Under the pieces are notes generated by a model. The model made no database searches. It saw only the letters and a program-made list of their open reading frames with translations, and was not told the DNA's origin. Of a stretch of DNA of 64,000 bases, positions 38,684-49,353 are shown in pieces (position 1 is the stretch's first letter; every line of letters starts with the position of its first letter). Where the stretch lies: assembly GCA_021821465.1 (NCBI GenBank), contig JAKACM010000007.1:1-64000 (forward strand). The letters are read 5' to 3'. The stretch comes from Bacillota bacterium (lineage in GTDB: Bacteria > Bacillota > Sulfobacillia > Sulfobacillales > Sulfobacillaceae). The position numbers were made by a program, and so were the translations under genes.

Positions 38684-39309
38684 TCAAAGAGGGAGAAAAA
38701 ATTTTGTACCCGGTAGTCGTGCAACATGCCGCCACACTGCAAATTTTAATGTGTGCTTTTGCCGATGACGAAGCGTTAGCTTTAACGAAAGAAACCCATC
38801 GTGCCCATTTTTACAGTCGTTCCCGCCAAGAACTTTGGGAAAAAGGCCAAACCTCCGGGAATTACCTGACAGTTTCCCACGTTCTCCCGGATTGTGACAA
38901 AGACAGCTTTCTGTATCTGATTACCAATGACAAACCGGCATGCCACTTGGGAAGCGTATCGTGTTTCGGCAACCCTCCCCACAGTGACGAAATGCCAAAT
39001 CCCTTGGGCCGCCTCCGGTATTATATTCGGGAACGCGTGCACCAAGATCCTTCGACCTCCTATACGGCCCGTCTATTAACGGGGCCACTCGAACAACTTT
39101 TGAAAAAAATCGGCGAAGAAGGAATTGAGGTAATCGTTGCGGCGGCCACAAATTCCCAAACCCCGGGCGCCGATCTAACCTGGGAATCCAGTGATTTGCT
39201 GTATCATCTGAGTGTGTTGCTGGTGCGATTTGGTGTATCACTGGATGCGCTCGACCACGAGCTTATTCGCCGTCACCAAGAGCCAACCGCCGGGACTCGT
39301 AAATCATAA
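38674..39309 (+). CDS. hisIE: Bifunctional phosphoribosyl-AMP cyclohydrolase/phosphoribosyl-ATP pyrophosphohydrolase
   Basis: MCAFADDEALALTKETHRAHFYSRSRQELWEKGQTSGN, PACHLGSVSCF; C-terminal KKIGEEGIEVIVAA...DLLYHLSVLL. Confidence 0.94.
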   Translation: MAVIKEGEKILYPVVVQHAATLQILMCAFADDEALALTKETHRAHFYSRSRQELWEKGQTSGNYLTVSHVLPDCDKDSFLYLITNDKPACHLGSVSCFGNPPHSDEMPNPLGRLRYYIRERVHQDPSTSYTARLLTGPLEQLLKKIGEEGIEVIVAAATNSQTPGADLTWESSDLLYHLSVLLVRFGVSLDALDHELIRRHQEPTAGTRKS

Positions 39310-40585
39310 TCCTCAAAGCCGCGGGAGCCCAGGGACTGGCAAATGGTTTTTCAGCAAGCCATGGTTTGAAGGCCCAGACAGTGCGCAACGGAGCATGGGA
39401 CGGACTCACTAGTGCCTCGTCCTCCACATCCTGCCATAGTTGTTTCACGTCGCCTATTTTGTTGGCCAAACTTAGAACAGACTGTTCATCAAGTTCGGTG
39501 TAGGCCTGCCACAACTTCTCTTCATCGCCATTTTCAGCCATCCCGCTTGGCTCCCGAATGACAGTTCCCGTTCCCGGAGCCAAAAACGCCAGAACAGTCG
39601 CCAAAAACCATCCCCATGCTCCCCATATGGTCTGGCGCTCATCATGCGTTGACTCTGCCAGTCTTGATATCCATAGCCAGTCACTCACGGCCGCTAAGTG
39701 TTTGGATAACTGATCCATATCATGGATCACGGGACTGACTTGCAAAAGATGGGCCATAACTTCCACCATGAGAGCGCTAAGACGCCTATTGCTGAGTTCA
39801 GAAGTGCACGAAGCGATCTGATTCATGAGCGCGCCCGCTACATCCGGATTGTAGCAAGCCGCTAAATTGCCAGACATGTCCGGGGTTCGAGGAAATTTCT
39901 GTATGGCATCCACGACATATTGCACAGGCTCCCAAGCCCGAAGATTCGCCGATTCTTTAGGAGAGGCCAAGGGAATCACCCGAGTGGAAGATGTCGTCCA
40001 TTGTGCGTAGCTGCGGATGGCCAAACGAAAATCCGGTGTCTCGCTCAAGGGTGGCCACCACTGCGTCAAACGCGCACTCACAGCCCACAGCGACGGCACC
40101 ATAGTGAGAACGGGTTGAGGCATGCCCGGAGGTAATATTGACGCGAGCAGGGACCGGTAGCCATAGATTCGAGTTTGTCTGTCTGTATGCCATAAGATTG
40201 TCCGCAATGATCCACTCTGCCAGGCTGTAAGCAAGTCGCCTTCACCGTCAGCTCGCAACATATCGGGAATACGTTCGCGACCAAAGATTGTCAGCGATCG
40301 TTTAATCAGATGAGCAATAACCGCCCATCCCGTGACGGATGTGCTGTTGTGAATACTCAGTAATGCTCTGCCCATATCCACTCGTTCATAGACTAAATCG
40401 TGGGTGTCCCGAACTCGTGGAGAAACGATAAAATACCACAAGGCGCGCGATAATTCCGTCAATGGGAGATTGTGAATCCGCCAATACGCAATCCACTCGT
40501 CGACTTCGTAGGGGGACAATTCTTCAATTTGTTCCATCAGCGGGATGCCGATAGACCTCCAGCTTTGAAGGGGTTCCATTGCCAT
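39263..40585 (-). CDS. Hypothetical protein, 440 aa
   Basis: Long ORF; 3' end overlaps hisIE by 47 bp in convergent orientation. Confidence 0.7.
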   Translation of the reverse strand: MAMEPLQSWRSIGIPLMEQIEELSPYEVDEWIAYWRIHNLPLTELSRALWYFIVSPRVRDTHDLVYERVDMGRALLSIHNSTSVTGWAVIAHLIKRSLTIFGRERIPDMLRADGEGDLLTAWQSGSLRTILWHTDRQTRIYGYRSLLASILPPGMPQPVLTMVPSLWAVSARLTQWWPPLSETPDFRLAIRSYAQWTTSSTRVIPLASPKESANLRAWEPVQYVVDAIQKFPRTPDMSGNLAACYNPDVAGALMNQIASCTSELSNRRLSALMVEVMAHLLQVSPVIHDMDQLSKHLAAVSDWLWISRLAESTHDERQTIWGAWGWFLATVLAFLAPGTGTVIREPSGMAENGDEEKLWQAYTELDEQSVLSLANKIGDVKQLWQDVEDEALVSPSHAPLRTVWAFKPWLAEKPFASPWAPAALRIMIYESRRLALGDGE

Positions 40586-40752
40586 GTCTCCTCACTGGTT
40601 TTCACATCTCATAATGCTCATGCTATAATCAATTGTAGTCTCATAGCTAACCAGAGGGGAAATTTTACGCATGAAATCAAAACATTTTTCTTTCGATCAG
40701 GCATGTCAACATGCCCATATACCCGCAGTCCAAAAAAAAGGGTGATATAAGG

Positions 40753-41142
40753 ATGTCATTCCTGCGTTCATGGGGATACGCCAAAAACCGGCCCCTAACA
40801 TCATATCAAGAACAGCGTCTTAATGAGCTGTTGGATCAATATCATGAAGTACAACATACGAATTTTGTTGACGAGTTGGATGTTACCGAAGCGGTAATCC
40901 AACGGGCGATACCATTCAGTGAACTAACCGTTGAGGAAGCCAGTAAAATAGCTGCTCATCTCAATGTGCGTATTGCTCTGCATACGTATTTTCACGATCA
41001 GCTTCCTTCCCCGCCGCCAGGTTTCGCTGAGGAAACACAATGGCTTGACGCTGACAGAACGTTGCAAAATAGAGTGATTGCCAGAGCCGGATGGGACACG
41101 GGAGAATATTTTCTGTCCCCTCATCCATTGGATCAAGTTTAG
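40753..41142 (+). CDS. Hypothetical protein
   Basis: ORF 40711-41142; ATG 40753 behind GGGTGATATAAGG; MSFLRSWGYAKNRPLTSYQEQRL... Confidence 0.6.
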   Translation: MSFLRSWGYAKNRPLTSYQEQRLNELLDQYHEVQHTNFVDELDVTEAVIQRAIPFSELTVEEASKIAAHLNVRIALHTYFHDQLPSPPPGFAEETQWLDADRTLQNRVIARAGWDTGEYFLSPHPLDQV

Positions 41143-41442
41143 GATAACTCTCCTGCAACTGGAGAATGACAACACCGGTCGGTCCATTCTTCTGTGACCG
41201 ACCAACCGTTTATTATATTCACAATAACTGGCCTCTCATGAGCCAAAAGGCGTCACCAAAGCAACGGACGATTGATGCAATATCCGGCACCCGATGATGA
41301 CTGATCGGATGCCGGAAGGCAATGTTTATCGTTCTTGACCGTCAATCACTGACATGTATCGTCTGTTCACTTGCAACCCGCAACTGAATCCTCCGCGATT
41401 CATTCATAAACGCCTTACAGTAAGCAATAGAATCAACTACGT

Positions 41443-41468
41443 CAACGACCCCGTCCTAAAGGACGGAG
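41443..41468 (-). repeat. IS605-type right-end hairpin, possible omega-RNA scaffold end
   Basis: Minus strand GCTCCGTCCTTTAGGACGGGGTCGTTGAC; stem CCGTCC/GGACGG at 41451-41466 directly at the TnpB 3' end. Confidence 0.65.
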
Positions 41469-42744
41469 CTTGGATCTGGACTCCACCGCAATTCCAAGAA
41501 CCTTTGCAGGCGCTTGGCTTTGGCTTCCGCTTCCGACCCATCAGGGGCTGTTGACAAAAGCCCCGCCCCCATCCAGTCCTGCCGAATGAAGAGCGTTCGT
41601 AGAGTCACGTTACGGCCCCCTACCAGATCGGCGTGGAGTGTCAAGCCGCATTTTTCACAACGGAAAGTCAGTCCCTTGCCAGGACGGTTCTTATCGGAAA
41701 CATGGCCACAGTGCGGACAACCTTTGGAGGTGTAATCGGTAGCCACTCGGATCGCCAAACCACCGGCCACTTGGGCCTTGTAGGCGATATAGGCTCCCCT
41801 TTCCGCAAGGGCCCATTTCGCTCGGCGCCTACGATTCCTTTTGTCCCTCCCTGTGGTTCTCTCTCGAATACCGATCAGATCTTCCCAGCCGATCAAGAAA
41901 CCAGGCTTCACAACGGACTGGGCAATTCGGTAGTTTACGTCGGCTTTAAACCGTCTCTCTCGCAACGACAATTGGTGTAGTCGCCCCTTGGCTCCTCCAG
42001 TGCCTTGGGACTGAAGACGTGAACGCACTCTCTGAAAAGCCTCGCCCTTGTGGCGAATGGCTCCTCCCCGGAAGAACTGCATCGTGTTCCCGGGTGTGGT
42101 GGTCACCTCCAGATACCGTTCTCCCCAATCCGCGCCCTTGATGCCTTTTCACGATTCCGGAGTAAAGGCCGGTGTCTTCGCCTCCAAGCTGACCAAAAGG
42201 TAGAACGTCTTGGTCCTGAGATCACGTCCGAGTTTGGCGGCCCCCAAGGTGACACCATCCGAAGAACCCTTTGGGATCAGGTCCTGGTGTTTCGCGTAGC
42301 TTTCGTAGGCCAAGACCACAGGACCATCAAAGGTGGTGATGGATACCTGTTGCCCTGATTGGAATCGGTAATCTCGTTGATCGGTAAAGGGGGTGGTATT
42401 CGCTGTCAAGACAGGAGCTTTGTCCAAACCCTGGTACCGCTTCTTGGTCTAGCCGTTCTTTCGGTGTGAGGCATTGTGCTTGACCTGGGTCCACAACCCT
42501 TTGAAGGTTGCGCCCACTTGTCTCGATACCGAACAAGCCCGCGGGGAAGGCCACGCAAAATGCTCCCCCAGTTCTGGATGACCAGTCCGTGGAGTTTCAC
42601 TTGATTGGACAGCTTACCGTTCTCGAAGGCCACCCGACTCGTATCGTTGAGGGCGTTTTGATAGGCCTTGGCGGTATCCAGGAGTCTTTGACCGGTCTCG
42701 GATGTCGTATGCCGTGTGAGCTTGGCGATCAGTATTGTCTTCAC
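41456..42744 (-). pseudogene. IS200/IS605-type TnpB (OrfB), multiply frameshifted
   Basis: MKTILIAKLTRHTTSETGQRLLDTAKAYQNALNDTS (42744), ADVNYRIAQSVV...GWEDLIGIRERTTG RuvC region, CPHCGH...CEKCGL zinc finger, ends 41456. Confidence 0.85.
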
Positions 42745-43583
42745 AGCATATTTTTAGTAAGACATTCCTGAGAATTCAACAGAAAGCGAGGTGAACGGAT
42801 GTAATTGCATTTGTTGCTCTAGCATACAGGCTCTAGTGACAAATCCCGCCTCAGATCATTACAGACTTACTCTCGTAATAGCTGAGTACGTTGTTTCTGT
42901 GAGCTTCCGTCCCAGCCGGCAATATATTGGTGGGGGTGATGAAGGGGTTGTTTGTAATAACCCCCGTTCTGTTCTCTAATGCGCGCCGGCTTTGCTATCC
43001 GTACTCCCAAGCTCTCGGCGTTGTCAAATAATTTCCTAAGGCTTCGAAATATTAATCTCACATATTTTTCGCGTACTGATGGCTACAACAAAGCTGCAAG
43101 TAGTTTTTTCTATACAAACTCCGAGAATGAAGACAGTAGTGAGGCCATGATCTTCCTCATCCAACACGGATAGACTCCATGGCCTATCAAGCCGTGGACT
43201 CTGGTGGGAAGTATAATATAATTGACTGATGACAGTGTTTGAACGAGTATGGGGATAATCACATAAGGTACGGTGCGACTCCCGGTGGATTACAATTCCC
43301 TTGTCGGCTCTCGTCGGGATTATACAAAGATTTCAGCTTTTTAAGGGCATCGGATCAAAAAGTCACGACCAAAAGATTGTTGGACCGGCCAAATTGGCCG
43401 GATCATAGAGAGGCAATCAAATAAAATGCCGCATCTGACCAAAGTTTTTCATATGTATCAAAAGCCTGATCGGTCAAGACGGAGGGTTTTTGAACCAAAC
43501 TCCCGTCAGCAGACTTAAGAGAAAGGGGGAAAGGCGGACTTGTCTCTGGCGTACAATGCAGAGTTCTCACCGCTAATGGCCAA

Positions 43584-44255
43584 ATGGATAAACACCGGAT
43601 TTTGATCGTCGATGATGAGGAGGTCATTCGAGACGTCTTGAAAATCGGTCTGTCCCACCGGGGATTTCGAGTGCTTGCCTGTCAAGACAGCGAAGAAGCC
43701 TTGCAAGCTGTGGGCACCTTTAAGCCCCATGCGGCCGTTATCGATGTTATGATGCCCGGGGAAGACGGATTCCAACTCAGTCGAAAATTGCGACAAGATC
43801 CCCATCTGTTTATTCTCATGCTGACCGCCCGCGATGCGATCGCCGACCGGGTCACAGGTTTGGAGGGGGGAGCCGACGATTATGTTATTAAACCTTTCGA
43901 TTTTGACGAATTGGTCGCACGGCTCCGGGCAGGGCTCAGACGTGTTGGCCAGGATCAAAATCATAACCTTCAATTTGGGCCCTTAACCATGGATGATGCC
44001 AGCCATAAAGTATTTACTGAGGATGTACCCATCACGTTAACCGCCAAGGAGTATGAATTATTACGATACTTATTATTGAATCCGGGTATTGTGTTGTCCA
44101 AAGTGCAAATTTTACAGCACGTATGGGGCTATGATTACCCCGGCGACGATAACCTTGTGGAGGTGCATGTGTCCAGTCTTCGAGAAAAGATACAAGATCG
44201 AGCGAAAACACTCATTCAAACAGTCCGTGGATTTGGTTACCGGTTAGGAAGTTAG
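43584..44255 (+). CDS. OmpR-family response regulator
   Basis: RILIVDDEEVIRDVLKIGLSHRG, DVMMPGEDGFQL, LEGGADDYVIKPFDFDELVARLRA, winged-helix C-terminus VEVHVSSLREKI. Confidence 0.95.
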   Translation: MDKHRILIVDDEEVIRDVLKIGLSHRGFRVLACQDSEEALQAVGTFKPHAAVIDVMMPGEDGFQLSRKLRQDPHLFILMLTARDAIADRVTGLEGGADDYVIKPFDFDELVARLRAGLRRVGQDQNHNLQFGPLTMDDASHKVFTEDVPITLTAKEYELLRYLLLNPGIVLSKVQILQHVWGYDYPGDDNLVEVHVSSLREKIQDRAKTLIQTVRGFGYRLGS

Positions 44256-44261
44256 ATTGCC

Positions 44262-45656
44262 ATGGCGCAAAAAACTCTGACAGATGAACTCATAGGCCGA
44301 CAAATTTTGCTGCTGGCAATCCTGCTGGTGATCATCGGCATCAGTCAGTATTTAACATTGCGTTTTGTTCTGTTTCATTCGGAATCCCGTTCACTTCACC
44401 AGGAGATTGCTGTTCTGGCACCTATTATCCATCACACTATGACTAAACATGAGGCGCTGCCCTTTCACTCGCTTGCCCACATGCTAGTCAGCCGACTACA
44501 GGCTCCAGGAGTGGATGTGGTGATCACTAACCATTTAGGGCTGCTCGTGGCCAGTTCCTCGCCTTTGATCAAAGTTCCCCCCTTAGACTTCTCCCATACC
44601 TATTTTATCTGGCACCACTATCTCGTCGTCGATGCACCTTTAGGCTCTCCCGCGCATCCCGCAGGATATGTCTGGCTTTTGACAAGCACCGCCTCATCCA
44701 GCCGCATTTTAGCTCGGGACATTGAATTATTCACTTTTCTTGGTTTCTTGTCACTCGCTGTCACTGGGTGGTTGGGATCTTTGTCGGTGAAAAACAGTTT
44801 GGTCCCTTTGAAACAAATCCGAGACAGCACCGTGCGAATTGCCGAAGGTGAAATCGGACATACGACTCAATTGAAAAATCCCCCTAAGGAACTCGACGAA
44901 CTCGGCGATGCCATTAACGTCATGTCGCTGTCCATTAAGGAGTTGCTGGACCACGAAAAAATGCTCTCAGAGCAAATGCGCCAGTTTGTAGCTGACGCTT
45001 CGCATGAATTAAGGACTCCTTTGACGGCCCTCAACGGGTTCTTAACCCTCATGTCTGAAGATAACCTGACAGAAGAAGAAATTGCGCGAGGATTTCAGGC
45101 TATGCGCCAAGAAGCCAAGCGCATGGCCCGGCTCGTCAATCAGTTGTTGACACTGTCGCGCCTTGACACGGCACAGGAAGCGGCTCTTCAAATTTCTCCC
45201 GTGTCATTAGAGGAATGGCTCAATGATTGCGTCCCACTCCTTGAACCCATTACTCGACACCACTCTCTGTCTATTTCTCCTGAACCCATCAGGGTCATGG
45301 CAGACAAAGATCGCCTCACCGAAATGTTACTGAATTTGGTAGATAACGCAACACGTTATACTCCTCAAGGTTCATCTATTGAAGTGCAAATCAAACCAGA
45401 CAGGTCTTATGGCCTGATCCAAGTCATGGATAACGGTCCCGGAATCAAAGCTGAGGACCTGCCCCACATTTTTGACCGATTTTTCCGAGGCGATCGTTCC
45501 CGCACCTCAAAATCCGGTGGGAGCGGCCTTGGCCTCAGCATTGTCCAAGCTCTAACGCAGGCCATGAACGGGAGCGTGCAAGTATACAATCGAGAGCCGC
45601 CCCAACGCGGTACCATCTTTGTGATTCGCCTGCCTTTGGCTTTGGATCGTACTTAA
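44262..45656 (+). CDS. Sensor histidine kinase
   Basis: HAMP; FVADASHELRTPLTALNGFL; NLVDNATRYTPQGS; VMDNGPGIKAEDLPHIFDRFFRGD; GGSGLGLSIV. Confidence 0.95.
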   Translation: MAQKTLTDELIGRQILLLAILLVIIGISQYLTLRFVLFHSESRSLHQEIAVLAPIIHHTMTKHEALPFHSLAHMLVSRLQAPGVDVVITNHLGLLVASSSPLIKVPPLDFSHTYFIWHHYLVVDAPLGSPAHPAGYVWLLTSTASSSRILARDIELFTFLGFLSLAVTGWLGSLSVKNSLVPLKQIRDSTVRIAEGEIGHTTQLKNPPKELDELGDAINVMSLSIKELLDHEKMLSEQMRQFVADASHELRTPLTALNGFLTLMSEDNLTEEEIARGFQAMRQEAKRMARLVNQLLTLSRLDTAQEAALQISPVSLEEWLNDCVPLLEPITRHHSLSISPEPIRVMADKDRLTEMLLNLVDNATRYTPQGSSIEVQIKPDRSYGLIQVMDNGPGIKAEDLPHIFDRFFRGDRSRTSKSGGSGLGLSIVQALTQAMNGSVQVYNREPPQRGTIFVIRLPLALDRT

Positions 45657-46036
45657 TTCCTAACTGACACCTCAGCCGTTTCACGCTTTCCCATCAAGGA
45701 AGCGTATAACATTGCCCAAGTTCAGATTCTGAGCATTTATTCTGATACAGTGTCATCCTTCTTCTGGAATAGCTGTGACGGCCGAGTCGACAAGACTCCC
45801 GGACAGTACCAGACTGCCTAATCAGGCACAATAGAATCGAAAAACCATATGACGTATCAATCCATGACAAGCGCGGCTCTGATTTGGACTACCGATGAGA
45901 TTTAGACTTGTCGTCGAGTTATTCCATGCTTTTTCTCTTCCATTTTTTCAGCCATTGTTCAGTTTGTTACCGCATGAATCCCCTTCCCTCTGCTCAAACT
46001 GGCGATAACAAATCCTTTAGGAAGGACGGATTCACC

Positions 46037-47095
46037 ATGACTCTATTCACATCAAAACAGCTTCTGACTACCCTCTTGACCTTGAGTATATCGGGAATTC
46101 AGCCTCTTCAAGAGGCTGTTCGATTCTACCCAGGGCCCCTTCGACCTCACAACTCTTCTTCTCTCTTCACACGCAAACACGCGGATCATAGAGGATTCGG
46201 AGAAATTCTCAACATCTCCAAAACATCCGTAACCGTCTCTATGCCACAAAAACAGCGAATCGTGCATTGGCCTTTGCAAGACCTCACACTGCGAGCGGGG
46301 TGGTACTCCATTCCCGGATCACTTGCACCTCGGATTCTGAGGTCCGGTGAATGGGGCCGCTTCGTCCAAAATTCGAAACACATAGTCATGAAAATTCAAC
46401 CGGCAGCCTTTGGTAAACTGACTAAAAATGGGCACCAGTGGGCTCTTAGTTTAGCATTCCAATCCGATAACAACACAAAAGATATCTCTTGGCCTCTAGC
46501 TGCCGGCCAAATTCCTCGTCTGGGCCAACTACCGTTGGCCGTGGGTAAAAGTGTTGAAGTATTCGGTACCCTGGATGGTTCAGTTATTCACCCCACTGCC
46601 CTCGCTCCGGAACCTATGCACGTTTTGGCTCGTATCCGGTCCACTTCCTCGGGAACTCTAAGCTTAGACTCCGCCAAAAATGGGTCGTTTATCTATCATC
46701 CCAAGCCTGGTGCCGCCCGCTGGCTAAAATATCTCACACCCCAAACACCCGTCATGTTAACCGTGAATCCTATCACACATGATGTTCTTAGCATAAATCT
46801 TCCAAGCTATCGTAAGCATTGCGTGAAATGCCTACGGCACAACACTTTCGGACAAGTTGAAAAAACCAGTTCCAAGAGCTTGCAATTGAAAACTCTTTGG
46901 GGTAGTCAAAACGTAAATCTGAGCGGCATGGATGTTAAAATCCGTAACTTTTCTTCCCAAAAACATCTCTCCATTAATCAACTTCCACGAGGATCCGATG
47001 TGCTCATCCACTGGTTTTCAAAAAGGCATCAGGTTAGCATTCGCATTCTCCCCCATCTCCCTTCTCATTCCTCAAGCTCCGAAGCAAGGAAATAA
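46037..47095 (+). CDS. Exported hypothetical protein
   Basis: ORF 45908-47095; TAGGAAGGACGG upstream of ATG 46037; hydrophobic N-terminus MTLFTSKQLLTTLLTLSISG. Confidence 0.6.
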   Translation: MTLFTSKQLLTTLLTLSISGIQPLQEAVRFYPGPLRPHNSSSLFTRKHADHRGFGEILNISKTSVTVSMPQKQRIVHWPLQDLTLRAGWYSIPGSLAPRILRSGEWGRFVQNSKHIVMKIQPAAFGKLTKNGHQWALSLAFQSDNNTKDISWPLAAGQIPRLGQLPLAVGKSVEVFGTLDGSVIHPTALAPEPMHVLARIRSTSSGTLSLDSAKNGSFIYHPKPGAARWLKYLTPQTPVMLTVNPITHDVLSINLPSYRKHCVKCLRHNTFGQVEKTSSKSLQLKTLWGSQNVNLSGMDVKIRNFSSQKHLSINQLPRGSDVLIHWFSKRHQVSIRILPHLPSHSSSSEARK

Positions 47096-47108
47096 ACTTA
47101 GCGAGATG

Positions 47109-47139
47109 AAAAAGAAGCCCATGGAAATCGGGCTTCTTT
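47109..47139. terminator. Rho-independent terminator between convergent genes
   Basis: AAAAAGAAGCCC-atggaaatc-GGGCTTCTTT. Confidence 0.85.
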
Positions 47140-47142
47140 CAT

Positions 47143-48393
47143 TCAGCCGGCAAAACTCTCGGGCTTGCCGAGACGCCGCCTTTTCAACAACTCTCGATGT
47201 GCTTCTGATGCCATGATCGCCATTCCCACAAATTGCAGTAATCCGATGATCCAAAACCCCCATCCCAAGTTCCCATGGCTCATTACAAAGCTGATGGCAA
47301 GAGGGCCAAAGGTGCCCGATAAATCAAATGATGATTGCGCCACGGTGTTGGCAGCCACCAACAAGTGGCGATCAACACTGCCCGCAATGCGCATGGCAAC
47401 TAATGGAAATAGAACGGCGTGCGGCCAAGCCAGCATCCAAAACCCGACCAGAAAAACGATGAGAGAAGGAGCCCAACCCATCAGCCCTAACCCGATCCCA
47501 CCGATCCCTAAACTCCAAAGCATCCAAATAGCCTTGTTCTGGAGCCTTTTCTTCCTCACAAACCGAGAAACAACCAATCGTCCCAAAAGAGAGGCCACAA
47601 AAAAACTTGTCAAGACCAATTCCACTCCGCTATAAGCCAATCTAAAGTGACTCTTAACGTCCAATCCTCCGAAAGACATTGCTGACGCAAAAGACAGATT
47701 AAAAAGAAACAGAGATGCAAAACTGCGTGTATACGTCCCATTACGGACAAGATCCGAAATGGCTAATCTCAAGTTTAAACTCTTAGGCTTCTCATCCGCT
47801 TGAAGTTTGTTCTGAAATTTTCTGTAGTTGATTAGCATGACTCCCAAACCCATTATGGAAAAAACCAACAATAAACCGTAGAGCCCTTGCAGATTCAGAT
47901 GGGTTAAAATCAAAGTTCCCAGCACGGGGGCCAAAACCAGACTGGTTGACAAGGCCAACGAATAGTAACTGAGATTCTTTTCCCGCTCTTCCGGCGCGGA
48001 CAAAGCTCCCATCAAAGACAGCAAATGCGGCATAACCAATGCCGTCGAAATTCCGGCCAAGGCGATAGCCCCGAGGAATTCCACAAGATTGCGGCTTAAT
48101 AATGTCCCCACAATCGATAGGGTTAATAAGACAAACCCCACTGTCATAACACGAGGAACGTCATGTAAATTCACTCGCGCACTGTAGCCAAAACGAACAA
48201 TCATCGTGGCCACAGCGTAAACTGACGTCGTCAATCCTACTTGCGTAAGTTGTGCACCCAAAGAATGCGCGTATAAGGGGTTATTAGATTGCATCATTGA
48301 CGAATTGGCCCGCGCCAAAAAAGTCAGGATCAAAATCAAATAAATCACAGAACCTCCGAATAATGCACCACCCCTTCGCATTAGCCGCATCAA
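47143..48393 (-). CDS. MFS transporter
   Basis: 416 aa with about 12 hydrophobic segments. Confidence 0.85.
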   Translation of the reverse strand: MMRLMRRGGALFGGSVIYLILILTFLARANSSMMQSNNPLYAHSLGAQLTQVGLTTSVYAVATMIVRFGYSARVNLHDVPRVMTVGFVLLTLSIVGTLLSRNLVEFLGAIALAGISTALVMPHLLSLMGALSAPEEREKNLSYYSLALSTSLVLAPVLGTLILTHLNLQGLYGLLLVFSIMGLGVMLINYRKFQNKLQADEKPKSLNLRLAISDLVRNGTYTRSFASLFLFNLSFASAMSFGGLDVKSHFRLAYSGVELVLTSFFVASLLGRLVVSRFVRKKRLQNKAIWMLWSLGIGGIGLGLMGWAPSLIVFLVGFWMLAWPHAVLFPLVAMRIAGSVDRHLLVAANTVAQSSFDLSGTFGPLAISFVMSHGNLGWGFWIIGLLQFVGMAIMASEAHRELLKRRRLGKPESFAG

Positions 48394-48965
48394 CGTGTTC
48401 CTCCTTTCTGTTCTATTGAAAAAATCTCTTGGTTGTCGTTGAATCCCTTCACGCCAATTTCCTCAACGAATCTAAACCGTCTTATCTTTAACAGCAATTA
48501 ACATCCTACTGTTTTTTTCACTGATTGTCTCTAGCTAGTCCGGATTAGTTCTTCTTCGCGTGAATCAAGTGGATGATACCATCTTGGGATATCGCCCCCG
48601 AAAAGCCCATTTCAAGTAACCGCGTCAGGTCCTATGTCGGGAAGGAGGAAGAAGAACAACCGGTGAAGGATCCGTGTCCCGCACAAATTCTTAGGATCTT
48701 TATGAGAACGACAGCTCGCAGTGCCTCAAAGTGTCCCAAAAATGCATCATATCCATTGTTGCATAAAGCTCGAACCAATCCAAGGACCTTCACGGCCTTA
48801 TGCCCATCCGTTCAGCACCATATTGTCCGATGGCATCCCTAATGTTATAGACAACCAAGCAATAGAACTGCCTAAAATTGGCATGCTGAGATGAAGGAAA
48901 TAAGGGGTAAAACCAACCCGGGACGGTAATAATAGCTGCATGTTATGAGAGACGGAGGTGAAAAA

Positions 48966-49184
48966 ATGGCACGTGGAAGTAACACCGGCAACCGTGCACT
49001 TGTGCAAGGAGCCGCCAGGGCGTTAGACCAATTTAAGTATGAAGTAGCTCGGGAACTCGGCCTGCAAGGCGTCGAAGACGGTTATTGGGGCGATGTCTCT
49101 TCTCGACAATGTGGGGCTGTGGGCGGTCACATGGTACGTAAAATGATTGAAATGGCCGAACAGCAAATGGCTGGACGCCGCTAA
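48966..49184 (+). CDS. Alpha/beta-type small acid-soluble spore protein
   Basis: ALDQFKYEVARELGLQGVEDGYWGDVSSRQCGAVGGHMVRKMIEMAEQQM; ATG 48966 behind GGAGGTG. Confidence 0.92.
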   Translation: MARGSNTGNRALVQGAARALDQFKYEVARELGLQGVEDGYWGDVSSRQCGAVGGHMVRKMIEMAEQQMAGRR

Positions 49185-49211
49185 AGGCCGATCGCCCTCG
49201 TAGGTTCTTTT

Positions 49212-49235
49212 GGACCTCCTCATATGAGGAGGTCC
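49212..49235 (+). terminator. Palindromic hairpin downstream of the SASP gene
   Basis: GGACCTCCTCATATGAGGAGGTCC. Confidence 0.7.
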
Positions 49236-49353
49236 CACTATTTTCGGCACAGCTATCCGAAGAATAGATCTCGAACTTTAACCGGACATGGCTTTCCACC
49301 ACACACTTTACGCAGCATTTTCAAGAGATAATGGACGCACAACCTTACATTTC

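Noticed and set aside
42750-43580. Gene-free region of about 800 bp between the tnpB remnant and the two-component genes
   Set aside because: Scanned for repeats and coding frames; nothing supportable.
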